Part shown: piece after piece, positions 33,935 through 45,574 of the stretch
Layout of the letters: each line of letters starts with the position of its first letter
How positions within the stretch are numbered: the first letter of the stretch is position 1
Assembly (NCBI GenBank): GCA_009760855.2
Contig: WPIO01000016.1
Location: 2,628,001-2,692,000, forward strand
Length of the DNA: 64,000 nucleotides
Reading direction: 5' to 3'
From: Cristatella mucedo
Lineage: Eukaryota > Bryozoa > Phylactolaemata > Cristatellidae
Position numbers and translations under genes: made by a program
The notes under the pieces: generated by a model
Database searches by the model: none
Told to the model about the DNA's origin: nothing
The model's input: only the letters and a program-made list of their open reading frames with translations

Positions 33935-34494
33935 TGGGAGGGCTCAGTCCACCTTTTTTCAGAGGGTCTGTCGTAAAGTACACGCAAGGGGTGAACATTC
34001 CTTTAAGCTTGCTCAATACTTAGTTTAGTGGTTAATGTTGACAGGTCTACATTAGTGGACCAAACTGTCCTAATAGGGTTTAAGGAATTTCTATTTATCT
34101 GGTCGTACGAGGCTTATGAGCTTGATCATTCGGCTCAAGCTTTCCCGCCGACATTCTGTGCCAGTTACAAGAATATTTAGGCAAAATTTTGCGATAGAAA
34201 AGTACTAGCTGCACTAAATTTCAGTGGGGCCGCAAAGCTTTCCCGAGCAGACTTCAGTGGCAAGTATCTGGTCGTAGGCCACGCACCCTGCGATGAGATA
34301 TTCCACCGCCTCAGAACCAATGTCTTGGCAGCACCCTCAGCTGGGATAAACCGATTTTACAGATTGGCGGATTGAAAACGGTGCCACTAAGCAAGTTTAT
34401 TTTGGCGTTATCGTGTGATATTTTTGTTGTGTCTTAATCATGTACGAACAGTGTGTAAGTAGTCAAATATTGTCTCCATTTATTTTAAAACTAG
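33935..34494. other. Intron 9 end, nothing recognised
   Basis: Mixed sequence up to the exon 10 acceptor. Confidence 0.5.
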
Positions 34495-34751
34495 GTACTC
34501 ATCGAGTCAATATCACAGCAAAAAATTTCGTCAGCCAGTCTAGCAGTGTGACTAGAATTGCCATCACCAATATTAAATGTGAGCTGCCAGCAGTAGATCT
34601 TCATGGGCCCAACAATTGCACTGGCGAAGCCATGTGCAACAATGGTATGCGACAGATGTACCGATCGGACGTCATTAACATCCGGTTAGATTACAGCATT
34701 GTCTGCGATGTCCTATCCGGAAGTGAACAAATATACTGGTTGCTCTATAAG
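34495..34751 (+). CDS. Exon 10: end of PKD module 7 and start of the REJ region
   Basis: A 257-bp exon, phase 1 in and phase 0 out; acceptor AACTAG (ends 34494), donor GTAAGC at 34752. Across the junction the protein reads MPTYGTHRVNITAKNFVS, the last strands of PKD module 7. IKCELPAVDL then opens a new region with CTGEAMCNNG and MYRSDVINIRLDYSIVCDVL, ending IYWLLYK. The pattern of Cys, a YRS strand and a C...W pair matches the start of the REJ region in polycystin-1-like proteins. The preceding intron is 7.3 kb and holds many LINE copies. Confidence 0.9.
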
Positions 34752-35460
34752 GTAAGCCCGAGAAAGTTGCCAGTTTTTTGCAATTTTCCACCGACCCTCA
34801 AGCTGATGCAAAAGCTATTATAACAATATCTAAAGTTACTCTAAAGGTTCAAATTTGAAAAAAGGTGGCATAATGTAGCTTTAAAATACCCTTTGCCGGG
34901 CCTCTGACTCTCTAGTAATGGGTTGATGAATTTAAATCGTGAAGCATAATACAAGGGGCCCAATAAAAGGAGTTTTTATTGGTATTGCATTCTTTAATTC
35001 GTGGAAGGTGAACGTCGAACACAGTGAGTGCTACTCTCTTAGGCAGTATCAAACCTAGCTATACTACTGCTTAGCAGATTTACAATACACCCTAAGTTAA
35101 AAGCATGTCAAAACTTATATTTAATTAAAATTGCGAGTTTTTGATCTAGCACCGTGCCATGGCTGCTACTACTGAAAATTTGGCTTGTGTCTAATAAGCC
35201 TACTACCTGTCGTAAAGCCGTCAATTTATTAGTTGTGTTTCCATTTTTGGCCATGTTGCATTCAGCTCAATTTGAATTCTGTTTCTGAAGCATAGTCATG
35301 TTAAATTTTAAATAATCTTACTCTTGAAATTTAATTGAAAAATGGCCAATATTCCCTCACATTCCTGTCTTTAAAAAACAAAGTTAAATGTTACTAAGCT
35401 GTATATTAAGGAGGAACACATATACCTGCGCATAATATATACATATACACATAGATGTGC
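34752..35460. other. Intron 10 start, AT-rich, nothing recognised
   Basis: AT-rich sequence with no repeat family or coding block identified. Confidence 0.5.
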
Positions 35461-35462
35461 AC

Positions 35463-35523
35463 ATATATATATATATATACATATATCACATGCAAGTTTC
35501 ATCAAATGAATATGTAAACCACA

Positions 35524-35573
<50 letters not shown>
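35463..35573. repeat. (TA)n microsatellites
   Basis: Two TA arrays separated by a CATATGCATAT-like spacer. Confidence 0.95.
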
Positions 35574-36330
<757 letters not shown>

Positions 36331-36925
36331 CATGTGATTTATCTCAAATATATTGATGTTAAAAAGTAATAATAGCATAACATGAACATTATTCTTAACA
36401 TTTAATACATGCCCGGTCAATACTTTCAATGCATGGCCATTCTGATTAAGTTAGAAATCCACCCTCCGTATGTACCAGCTCCTTCTCACTCCTCCAGTCG
36501 TTAAGAGTGCTCGCTAGAAAGCACTGCAATAATTCTTTTGACATGTTGCCATTTTACGTGGACTAGGATCACTTCTTCCATTGGTATGGAGGGTTTTCAC
36601 TAGTAGGTAGCTAATACACCATCAAAAGGGCATCTCTGTAGTATTTTTGTTTCGATTATAACAGATGCTCCTGACTTGATTATTGCTCAGTGCTGACAGG
36701 CTACCTTTAGTTGCAGGTAGTAAAGGAATCGTTTGATCATCAGTAATGCTAGCATCAACAATGATTATTCTTTTTACATCGAGCTTTACGTGAACCACGC
36801 ACCTCCACGCAGGTGATTTACAGTTGAAACAGCTGAAATATGCTAAATAGCAAACGGTGAGAGTTACGCATAGTATCAAATATTCAAAATAAACAGACAT
36901 GCTTGGCAAAGTAAGCTAAAGTAAA

Positions 36926-36972
36926 CAAAGTTCGCTGTTTTTGGTTATTAGGACTTTTTGCTTGTAGGAAGA

Positions 36973-37029
<57 letters not shown>

Positions 37030-37034
37030 GTATA

Positions 37035-37120
<86 letters not shown>

Positions 37121-37172
37121 GGCTCTTCCTACAAGCAAAAAGTCCTAACAACCAAAAACAGCGAACTTGCGC
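36926..37172. repeat. Large palindrome with (AT)n centre
   Basis: Left arm 36929-36976 (ends ACTTTTTGCTTGTAGGAAGAGCC) and right arm 37120-37168 (begins GGCTCTTCCTACAAGCAAAA) are inverted copies of nearly 50 bp. About 140 bp of (AT)n lies between, interrupted once at 37021-37040. Confidence 0.93.
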
Positions 37173-37307
37173 TTGAATAGAAATTAAGTTCTGTTAGGGC
37201 GCTGTACAAATGATATAAATAAATAATATATATATATATATATATATATATTTATTTATTTATATCATTTGTACAGCGCCCTAAGAGAACTTAATTTCTA
37301 TTCAAGC
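37171..37307. repeat. Second palindrome, built from SINE/LINE tail copies
   Basis: GCGCTTGAATAGAAATTAAG at 37171 is inverted at about 37288-37307 (CTTAATTTCTATTCAAGCGC); arms of about 55 bp flank (AT)n. The arms are SINE family A tails. It abuts the first palindrome. Confidence 0.93.
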
Positions 37308-37400
37308 GCTTCACTTACGCCACGGGGATCGAGCCCACTACCTCAGCCTGACCTTAGTCGGGGCTAGCACCTTAACCAATAAGCCAAACCAGCTCATGCA
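37228..37400 (-). mobile_element. SINE family A copy
   Basis: Right arm of the second palindrome plus head: GGGATCGAGCCCACTACCTC and GCACCTTAACCAATAAGCCA, reversed tRNA-like boxes. Inverted relative to the tail copy at 37171-37227. Confidence 0.85.
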
Positions 37401-38095
37401 CGGGTAAGCTCGCAAAGCACCCACGAAAAGAAACAAAGAATATTTCACCGGAACTAGAAGGCCAAGCTGGGCTTAACAATTACGTCTTTATGTGAGATGT
37501 AAATACTACAAGGTAATTGCAGCTATTTACCGGGGCTTGAAGCAAGTTACGAACTTTCTTTCCATACAACCTGCAGGCAATCAAATAGCTGACTAGTTGA
37601 TGAGACGCCGAGTAGCAGGTGGTGAGAGAGCACATTGGAATAGCAAGGTAGTTAGATAGGTGAGCTGGTATAACAGATTGAAATGAACTGCAAACCTGAC
37701 AGAGGATTGTAAAATTGGTTCATTGCTTGATTGCGACCTAACGTGCAAGTAAACAATAGTATTAATGCCTAACCTCCAAATCTATAAACCTCATTGGTTA
37801 CAGCGATTTTATCACCCGCAAGTCAATCTGTAACGTCTTGCAAATAGCGATGAGATGAGATAAGCCCATTTGCTGGAGTCAGGCAGTGCAACATCTCAAC
37901 TTTCTTTTCACAATCCCCCATTGATGTTTTAGCAAACATGCAAATGTACTATAAGAGGCTGTATTAGAAAGGTGAAGCTATGATACAAGCTGGTTCGCTC
38001 CTTTGATCAACGGGTACGAGCACGTACACTGCACGCAGATGAACACGCACTGGTTGTCACAAAACACAACTAACTTTGCTGAGCATAGCTGTTAT
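37401..38095. other. Intron 10, unassigned
   Basis: No element or gene identified. Confidence 0.5.
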
Positions 38096-38096
38096 A

Positions 38097-38261
38097 ATAA
38101 TATTTTATAACATATATATATAGTATATATATATATATACATATATATCTATGTATAATATACTATAATAATACACATAATGTAAAACATATAATATATA
38201 TATATATAATATTGTAATATAATATTTTGGAAGCTCCTCTTTAGTTGCTATTATATATATT

Positions 38262-38352
<91 letters not shown>
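38097..38352. repeat. (TA)n-rich tract
   Basis: Several TA arrays with short spacers such as TATTCGGA, which occurs at about 38258 and 38350. Confidence 0.9.
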
Positions 38353-38656
38353 GGAGCAGCAGCTAAAAACCTCAAAGGCAAGACAGCTCTTCTACTGAGT
38401 CACTCGCCCTAGCGAACTATCTGTCTGTCTGTCTACCGAATGTTCGTATCCTTGTAGCTGCCCCGGTGCCACTACGATGGCCCCTTGTTTTGGACAGCCT
38501 TGCCATTAGCCCCCCACCCGCCCACACCATGTTGAACACTTGAGCAAAGCGCTCGAACAGACTCGTTTTCGAATCGAGGCGAGGTCTCCTTCGCCGTAGC
38601 AGCTGACGTAATCGCAAGGAACCTTCGCTCGCCCATTAAAGCGTCGAACGCTGCAG

Positions 38657-38895
38657 GTACTTCCGGACTCTACAGGAAGCGAGGCTCTCGTCAAGCTTCC
38701 GAGTAGCGTGGAGGTCAACGGATCGCTTCTCAGCACGCTGTCTCTTCCGCCCGCTACCCTCGACTTGGGCGAGTACCACGTGTACGTCAGCGTTAGCGTC
38801 ATGGGCGACACGCTGATGTGGGGCTACGACAATTTGTACTTCGAAGTGATCGGCTCGCCGGTCATCGTCGCTCTGCGCGGCGGATACTACGTTCG
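38657..38895 (+). CDS. Exon 11: REJ region, second segment
   Basis: A 239-bp exon, phase 0 in and phase 2 out; acceptor CTGCAG (ends 38656), donor GTGAGA at 38896. It encodes LSLPPATLDLGEYHVYVSVS, then DNLYFEVIGSPVIVALRGGY. The strand pattern L-x-L-P...L-x-x-G-x-Y followed by S-P-x-x-x-x-x-x-G-G is characteristic of REJ domains. (AT)n arrays flank the exon on both sides. Confidence 0.9.
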
Positions 38896-39039
38896 GTGAG
38901 AGTGGCGGCCGAGTAGTTGAGCCTCGACTTCACCGCCGCGAGCCTCGACTTCGCTGCCGCGAGCTTCGAGTTCGTTTCAGGCTCTCACGCTCGACGGCCG
39001 CAGCCGCAGAAGCGGTCGCCGCTTCGCTGTTTTCTCGAA

Positions 39040-39063
39040 TTCAAATATATATATATGTATATA

Positions 39064-39122
<59 letters not shown>
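39040..39122. repeat. (TA)n microsatellite
   Basis: About 75 bp TA with two TATG variants, in intron 11. Confidence 0.95.
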
Positions 39123-39125
<3 letters not shown>

Positions 39126-39324
39126 GGGGCTGGAACCAGCTGACGGTTACCGGTGATCGAACGTTACGATCTGTTCGGCTCACTTCGGCGGTACGAGGCG
39201 TACACAGTGTGCAAAGGCCTGGAGCTCGCACAATGCGCCAGTGATGGCAAATGGCAACGCAGTGTCCGAGATATACTTCGCGAAGTAGCGCTAGCGGCAG
39301 CAGCGTCCTATTAGACAAAAGCGC

Positions 39325-39425
39325 CAGACAGTAGCCAGCCGAGGTCGTGGGCTCGAACCCTGAGGCATATGTGAAGCGCCTGAATAGAGATTAGGTTCTC
39401 TTGGGGCGCCATACAAATGAATTAG
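39325..39425 (+). mobile_element. SINE family A, 3' part
   Basis: GTCGTGGGCTCGAACCCTGA (B box), GTGAAGCGCCTGAATAGAGA and CTTGGGGCGCCATACAAATG. The A-box part is missing. Confidence 0.8.
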
Positions 39426-40020
39426 CATACTACGGCAAAGTCAGAAATGACTTCCAACTGACTCGTCCATAGTCGTACAGCAGCTCGCGCTCAGCGCTGG
39501 GACTCGCCGGCCGGACGACTGTTACCCCAAAAGAGCTAGTGGCAGCTGTCAAGACCATGGCTTGTATAGCGGCCAGGTCAAATGTGGTAAAATAATGTCG
39601 CTTCCCGGAGTATCAGGGCATTCTATTAAGGGGCAATATCCGGCCGCGAGCTCACTTTGTCAAAGGGCAATGGGCTAAATTCCGTGGCTTTGTGCAGCCA
39701 TTTAGAAAGACTTAAAATAAAAAAGCGAGAGAAACTATTCACTTCCTATTTGAGCTTATTTAAGCGTTCAGGCAGGCTTGCCTGGGACAAGTACTCTGAC
39801 GACGCTTTTGCGTTCCTGCGATTACAAGGGCGAGGAAATGGCGAGAAATGCTCTCTAGCTCTGGTGTACCTGCACCGCGACGGAAATTAAGCCATGCATC
39901 ACCAGCAATTATTGCTGTAGTTGCAAAGCCGAAAAAGGTCTGAATTGTCGGTAAGAATATAGTCTTTGATTTCTGTCGACGAGTTTCCAATCCCAACGAC
40001 AGAGAAACGCACTGCCTCTT
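39426..40020. other. Intron 11, unassigned
   Basis: Short ORFs on both strands without recognisable domains. Confidence 0.45.
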
Positions 40021-40074
40021 TTGTCCAGTGCTCACGTACAAGCTGCACGTTAGCTCGTTTAGCAGCCGCCCCGC

Positions 40075-40215
40075 CCCCTTTTTTCAGCTGAAGAAAAGTC
40101 TTCACGGCTGTCACTGCCGCTTCATTTGGCAATCATCGATCGCCAGCTGCAGAATTCGAATCCAGGACCTCAATCATCAAGCGCGAGTGCTTTTTAACTT
40201 CCTGGGCTATCTATG
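40075..40215 (-). mobile_element. Possible diverged SINE family B copy
   Basis: AAAAGTCTTCACGGCTGTCA and GAATTCGAATCCAGGACCTC resemble the SINE-B body and box, but the rest is too diverged for a firm call. Confidence 0.35.
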
Positions 40216-40626
40216 CCCCTTTGGGGCATGCTAGCGTTTTAAAAATCCGTCTGATGGTGAGCCTATCGCCCTATCCGTACGTGCTTGAGTGCAATGCCAC
40301 AACAATCCACACAATTCCATTGCCCAAAGGGACCACTCAAGTGGATTTCCCTCCGAAATGGACGAGTGTATCATCCGTATAAACATTATACAATGTAAAA
40401 GATATAATAAGGAAGTCGTATTAGATTTTGCCAAGTGCTTGTACCTTATATATTTATACATATATAAATATCTCTATATGTATGTGCGTGTATGCGTATA
40501 TGCATACTTGTATGCATAAAACATACCTGTCACATACATCGACAAAGTGAATGCACGAATAAGCTAGCTTCACTAATCGACAAGTTCCCTGAATGACGTC
40601 ATCGAATGCGATAGCTGGGCTCACTT

Positions 40627-40661
40627 GCGCAATGCTCAGATCGCTGAGCTGAGCATTGCGC
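40627..40661. repeat. 13-bp perfect inverted repeat
   Basis: GCGCAATGCTCAG (40627-40639) and CTGAGCATTGCGC (40649-40661) with a 9-bp loop. Confidence 0.9.
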
Positions 40662-40687
40662 CACGTCAGACAATGCCGCTTAAAGCC

Positions 40688-40728
40688 AATTAACCCCCTA
40701 GGATTAACCCCCTAGGATTAACCCCTAT
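40688..40728 (+). repeat. Short tandem repeat AACCCCCTAGGATT
   Basis: Two full 14-bp copies and a partial third, upstream of exon 12. Confidence 0.9.
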
Positions 40729-41029
40729 AGGAGAGGTGAGAGAGTTGGTTCGCACGCACAGTTCTCACTCAGGAATCGGATCGGCCGAACGACGAGCGGC
40801 ACGAGCTCCAGCGCGGCGGCAGCAGCAGCGCCGCAGGCGGTCGCTGTCCAGCAGAGCACGGCTGCGGCCCCGCCCCACTGCTTCGGCGCTAACGGGTGCC
40901 CATCCATCCCGCCAGCGGCCGCCACGCCGAGCGCTCCGCCGCGAGTGCTCGGCGTGGCAGCTGCCTGTGGCCATTAGGACGCAGGCGTCGCTTGGACGAC
41001 GTCGCCTCGAGCTCGTCGTTCTATTGCAG

Positions 41030-41286
41030 CAAGAGGAACTCGAGCGCCGTCTTCGACGCTCAGAGCCTGACGAGCGATTTGGGTTCGCCCGGTGAAGGCG
41101 CCGCCGGGTTCACCTACGCTTGGTACTGCCGTCGCGACTGCGAGCAGTATCCTTCGCCTGCGGCGAGATATCCGAGCGACGCCAACGCCTCTCACTGTCC
41201 GGCGGCGGGAAGCCGTAGCTCGTTGGCGGCGGTGGCGGCCTCTCCGGACCGAGGCTGCTTTAGTGGCGACGGATACGCTGTTCCAG
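41030..41286 (+). CDS. Exon 12: REJ region, third segment
   Basis: A 257-bp exon, phase 2 in and phase 1 out; acceptor CTATTGCAG (ends 41029), donor GTAATG at 41287. It encodes SAVFDAQSLTSDLGSPG, then GFTYAWYCRRDCEQY and several more Cys residues. The LDASxSxD-type motif followed by Y-x-W-x-C is a REJ signature. The reading frame is also open upstream and downstream in this GC-rich stretch, so the borders depend on phase agreement with exons 11 and 13, which is exact. Confidence 0.85.
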
Positions 41287-42475
41287 GTAATGGCGGCGGC
41301 GGCAGAGGTGACGCTTTTGAGCGAGTGAGCGGCGACGGCTCTAAAAAGCAGCGAAGCAAGAGTAAGAGCAGGGTCCGAAACAGGTTGCTCACTCACGGAC
41401 AACCTGTGTCGCCCGCGTCGACGGCGGCGACGACGACCTCCTTCGGCGACGAAGTCTGCGGCGGTCCGAAACGTGCGGCGATTGAATTGTCTGCTTACTT
41501 CGCGGCGGCTCGCTCGCTGCGCCTGCGCCGGTTGGAACCGTGCCGTTGCAGAGCGGCAGCCCGGTAGTCGAAAAGGTTTCTCGAGTTTTCGTGCGCCGCG
41601 AATTGTCGCCGCCTGCGGGCGCTCGCTGTGCAATCGTGGACGTGGCGTCGTCGAATGTCGGCTCTCGTGTAATTCTACTGCTCCGCGATGGGGTGATCCG
41701 TCGCGGAGCAGTAGCCAGCGAGTCAGGAAGTCGGAAGCGAATCTTTTGCAACCGAGGATCAGTGAAGTCTCTCACGGAGCCGAGAGAAGTTCCTCCTCCT
41801 CCTCCGCAGTTCCCCTTCGGCCGCTGATTTGTAAAGGAGGAGGAGGCATAGCAGCGAGGGAGACAATCGCAGGCAGGACAGCTCAGCGGCTCCGTCCGTG
41901 AGAGCGTCGCAGCAGTAGAGACAAAAGCAGTGCAGATAGACAGACAGAGCGGCTTGAGTCTTACTTTAACGATGTTAGCACTTTCGACTTGCACTGTCAA
42001 TATCTAATCGGCATCATGGAAAATCCGCATTACGGAAATTTACGACAACTGAGGCCTTCCTGAATCTGCAGGCTGAAGCTAAACGTGAACATGAATCTGG
42101 CCGGGATTTTAAGAAATCGACTGCTTCTAATTTTCGCATTTTGCACTATCCAGATGCCTGCCAGCGTTCTCAAACAGCATTAGTGCTTGGTTATTACAAG
42201 CTGCATCGAAGGCACAGAATAACCAAGTCTAACGCAAAGGCACAGAATCATTAAATATTAACTTGCATCTTGTTTGCAGTGTGGAAGTGCGTTGAACTGG
42301 CATGAGGGCGAGCTTGACCCCAGATTTACCTTACCTGTTAGTAAAATTTCTAGATTCTTCCGGTCATTTCAAATGAGAAACTGCCAGCGAGATAAATTGA
42401 AGAATCTCTTTTGCTGAGGCGGCCGGGTGTCGCTAGACGTGACACGTAGACTTGCAGCAAGCGGAATAAATAAAT
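41287..42475. other. Intron 12, GC-rich first half
   Basis: GC-rich, with overlapping ORFs on both strands that lack recognisable content; probably a composition effect. It contains the hairpin at 41675-41714. Confidence 0.5.
41675..41714. repeat. 14-bp perfect inverted repeat
   Basis: CTACTGCTCCGCGA (41675-41688) and TCGCGGAGCAGTAG (41701-41714) with a 12-bp loop. Confidence 0.92.
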
Positions 42476-42479
42476 AATT

Positions 42480-42660
42480 AATCCTAGCTGATTAGACAGC
42501 CTCTTTTTGTATAGCGACAGTAGAGCCTTTACGGCTATCACCGCCGCTTGTAGTGGCGATAAAGAATCTCCCATCGCCGCAGGAATCGAACCCACGACCT
42601 CGGGACCAAGGTTGTGAAAGCAATCACCTTGCCTAGTGTTCACCGCCGGGCGCGACAGAG
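42480..42660 (-). mobile_element. SINE family B copy
   Basis: GACAGCCTCTTTTTGTATAG, CAGGAATCGAACCCACGACC and CAATCACCTTGCCTAGTG, the reversed family body with B box. Confidence 0.82.
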
Positions 42661-44696
42661 CCTGGAAAAGTGAAAGGCGATGTGCGTCAACCAATGAGCG
42701 CCATCTCTGCGACGAACAGCCAGAGTTCAGAAATCGGAGAGGCTTCATCTGTCTGACTGCGTCTGTCCGATTCTCCTCTTTTTCTTCAGTAGCCTTAGCG
42801 GCTTTCTATAGCACAATGTCTGGCTGGAACCCCGTTTTAGCAATTGCCCCGACGTAACAAGAAACGGCTGGGAGCTAAGTGGTTGAGCCATTTTCTCGGC
42901 AACGCCCCAGCAGGAGCTGCGTAGTCATCGAGCATGTCTTTATCCCAGTTAATAGCATGGAATGCAATGACTTTAGCCGTAAGGCGAGGTAACGGTCGAC
43001 GGCAAACGACGAGCTGACGAGCAAAGCTAAGGAATGCCACTCGAAAGCGAGAGCATACTAAAGGCTTATCAGAATTTTCCGAAGCTTTGTTTATCTGCAC
43101 AACTCTCGGTTTTATTTCGTAGGTTTCCCTAATTGGGAACGATCGTTGTCTGAGCTCATACGTTTCCGACCCTGTTTGCAAAAAGATTCTTTAAATGCAC
43201 CACTGACTTGGAATCAGAGGATTCATGTCTGCAGCAAAGAGAGCACGGCACGTTGTTAGCACGCTTGCTTTCTGTGCTAGATTCTAGTATTTAAATCCCC
43301 AGATAATGCAAAATTTTTCTCTTTGGAAAGACTTGCTCTCAATATTTTTCCCCGGAGCCGTGCCCTCTGTTGACACAAAGCTGACTAGCGAGTCAAGTGT
43401 GCTAAGATTTTGCAGAGGCCCTCGAGTAGCCATTCTGAAATGCAGTCTCGCGAATACTGCGATCCACTTAAATTATTCATCCATGTCCGAAATAAGCATC
43501 GTACTCTGAATTTAATAGAGTGCTAGAGATACCGGTTTTTTCTTTGAAAACAATTTGCTGCGCCTTTTAGCGTTTGCAGCATCCTCATGCAGATTGCCTC
43601 TAAAAGCCAGCTCAGTAGGCGAACCAAAGCTTTCAAGCTACGATCAATTAGCCACACTGTGAATAAGCTTCTTAAGCTCCGTGTTTCTTAGTCTTAGAAC
43701 CAATAGGCGGACAGCTACAGGTGGATCGCAGCTAATTAAACTTAATCGTGGGACTTCTAGTCGCGACATACCGCATGCTCTCGTTCCACTATGTAAGATC
43801 GCATGCAAACTTGCGAACAATTCTAATTTCTGCTTTGATGCATCATATGCAGTCAAAGATTGCTGGGCTCTTTCCAATTTTTTGGTAGACGAGCTCAGTA
43901 ATAGAAATAGTAAAAACTTCAGCCTAGTTAGAAAATTGACCAGGTTTACATCTATCTACTTGATTACGAATCATTAGACACGACGCTACATTAGGTTCTC
44001 GGAACTTTACGACCTACGTGGTGGTTTAAAGTCCTGCACAAGATAATCTATTGCTGACAACTACAAGTTGATATAAGACCCGATAAGGCTCTCCTACCTT
44101 ATTGTAATTGCATCTGTAGAATGAGCCGAGCACGACCTGTGCGCTTTCACCTCAAGAAGAAATGGGCTTTGAGGGTGCTTTGATATATGCTCATCGCTTA
44201 GTAACGAGGAAATTGGTCTCTGCCACTACCTAGGACGTGCACGTCAAGCACTTGACACGTAAGGCTAAGAATTAAGGGCGCCGATTAGATGTGCACCCGG
44301 AAATACACTTGCACGAATGACGAATCCTTTTAATTCTCAGCTATCGCCAACCCAATAACCATGGTCACAGTAAGTGGCTTGAATTTGGAACGCGACCTCC
44401 TAGTGCTGGTCAGCAGTTACATCATTTGCGTGTGGTTATTTTAAGAGAGCATGTTCAAAGTACATACTCACCTTTTGAATAAATCATTCGAGGATTACGT
44501 TAGGAGACTAATGAGAGCAATGACTCTGCATAGTGGACAACGAGTTTCTCTCGAAGTTTAAAACATCTCTTCAAACAAGTTTATCATATAATACTGGCGA
44601 AAAGATCATCTGAAGACTTGAGCCGCTGATTTGATGACAATGACTGTGCTAATTTGATGACGGCGACTGAGCTGATCTCGCAGATTCGTCTCACAG
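42661..44696. other. Intron 12, second part, nothing recognised
   Basis: No gene, LINE or SINE identified. A tiny candidate (CTCAG at about 44337 followed by an open stretch and CAGTAAGT at about 44370) was not needed by the phase chain. Confidence 0.45.
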
Positions 44697-44862
44697 GTTT
44701 TTTCACCAATGCTACAACCGGAGTAGTGAAAGTCGATCTCTCAAAGTCCGACGTAAACACGACAATCTACATTCGCGTTGTGGCGAGCAAAGGATCGCGA
44801 AACTCATCTTTCGAGCAAGCAGTGTTCATCACCACAGTCGAGGTGCCTCAGATCACTGTTAG
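44697..44862 (+). CDS. Exon 13: REJ region, fourth segment
   Basis: A 166-bp exon, phase 1 in and phase 2 out; acceptor CTCACAG (ends 44696), donor GTAAGG at 44863. It encodes FFTNATTGVVKVDLSKSDVN, then IYIRVVASKGSRNSSFEQA and VEVPQITV. This fits the REJ strand order G-x-V-x-V...Y-x-x-x-V-x-x-x-K...Q...V-x-x-V-P. Several N-glycosylation sequons are present. The ORF extends upstream to 44654 without REJ-like character. Confidence 0.9.
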
Positions 44863-45454
44863 GTAAGGCCTGAGTGAACTCACTGTTTTTCGTCGCAGCC
44901 ACAGGCAGGCTGCTTCACTGCAATCTCCACGCACTACGAACTTAATTCCTTTCACAAAGCCCTCAAATGACGGGCTCTGGCTGAGCATGAAGCATATCCG
45001 AGCTCTGACTCACACCAGCCCTAGGATACGTGTCGTGTGCTGCAGCAGTGTGCCCGGTGGCTGCCTTCTGGGCAGCCACTGGGCACCTGCCACGATGATT
45101 TGAGGACATTAGCATACCTCCTGCTGTGTGCAACATTGAACAAATTAGCCTAGAAAAATAGGTCAGCACAGGCTCTTAAAAAGCTCGTCTTTCGTTAATT
45201 ACGCTTTCGACCCTCGTCTTGCCAGCCTGACCTTAGTTGACCTTAGACCTTGAACCCTCGTCTTGATCTCAGTTTCTGGGAGCCGGGATTTGCTCGGCTC
45301 TCGGCCGATTGTGTTTGCAATCTTCATTCAGTCTTTAGACTGGCCAATTTACTCTGTGCTGCGGCTACTGCCGAGTTCTCTCTGACTCACTATCGAGAAG
45401 TGTGTCGAATTAAAGCGCTCGCTGTTACTCGCCTCTTGATAAAGTTATGGAAAT

Positions 45455-45568
45455 ATGATATAATTAATTTGTTCAGAGCCCTGTGAGAACATATTCTCTG
45501 TTAAGGCGCTTCGCAGATGCCACAGGGCTTGAGCATGTGACACCTGACCAAGCCAGCTCGGCAATTCT
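45455..45568 (-). mobile_element. SINE family A copy
   Basis: TTGTTCAGAGCCCTGTGAGA, TTAAGGCGCTTCGCAGATGC and AGGGCTTGAGCATGTGAC. The head is short. Confidence 0.7.
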
Positions 45569-45574
45569 TAGGTC

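Noticed and set aside
33424-34028. Overlapping long frames with repeated HHAPRTTPLAPRPS or GAWCEGRGARGVV
   Set aside because: These are products of the 14-bp minisatellite, which keeps all frames open. No splice or homology support.
40974-42000. Minus-strand ORFs of about 200 codons near exon 12
   Set aside because: They overlap exon 12 in antisense or lie in GC-rich intron, are Arg/Ser-rich and match no family.
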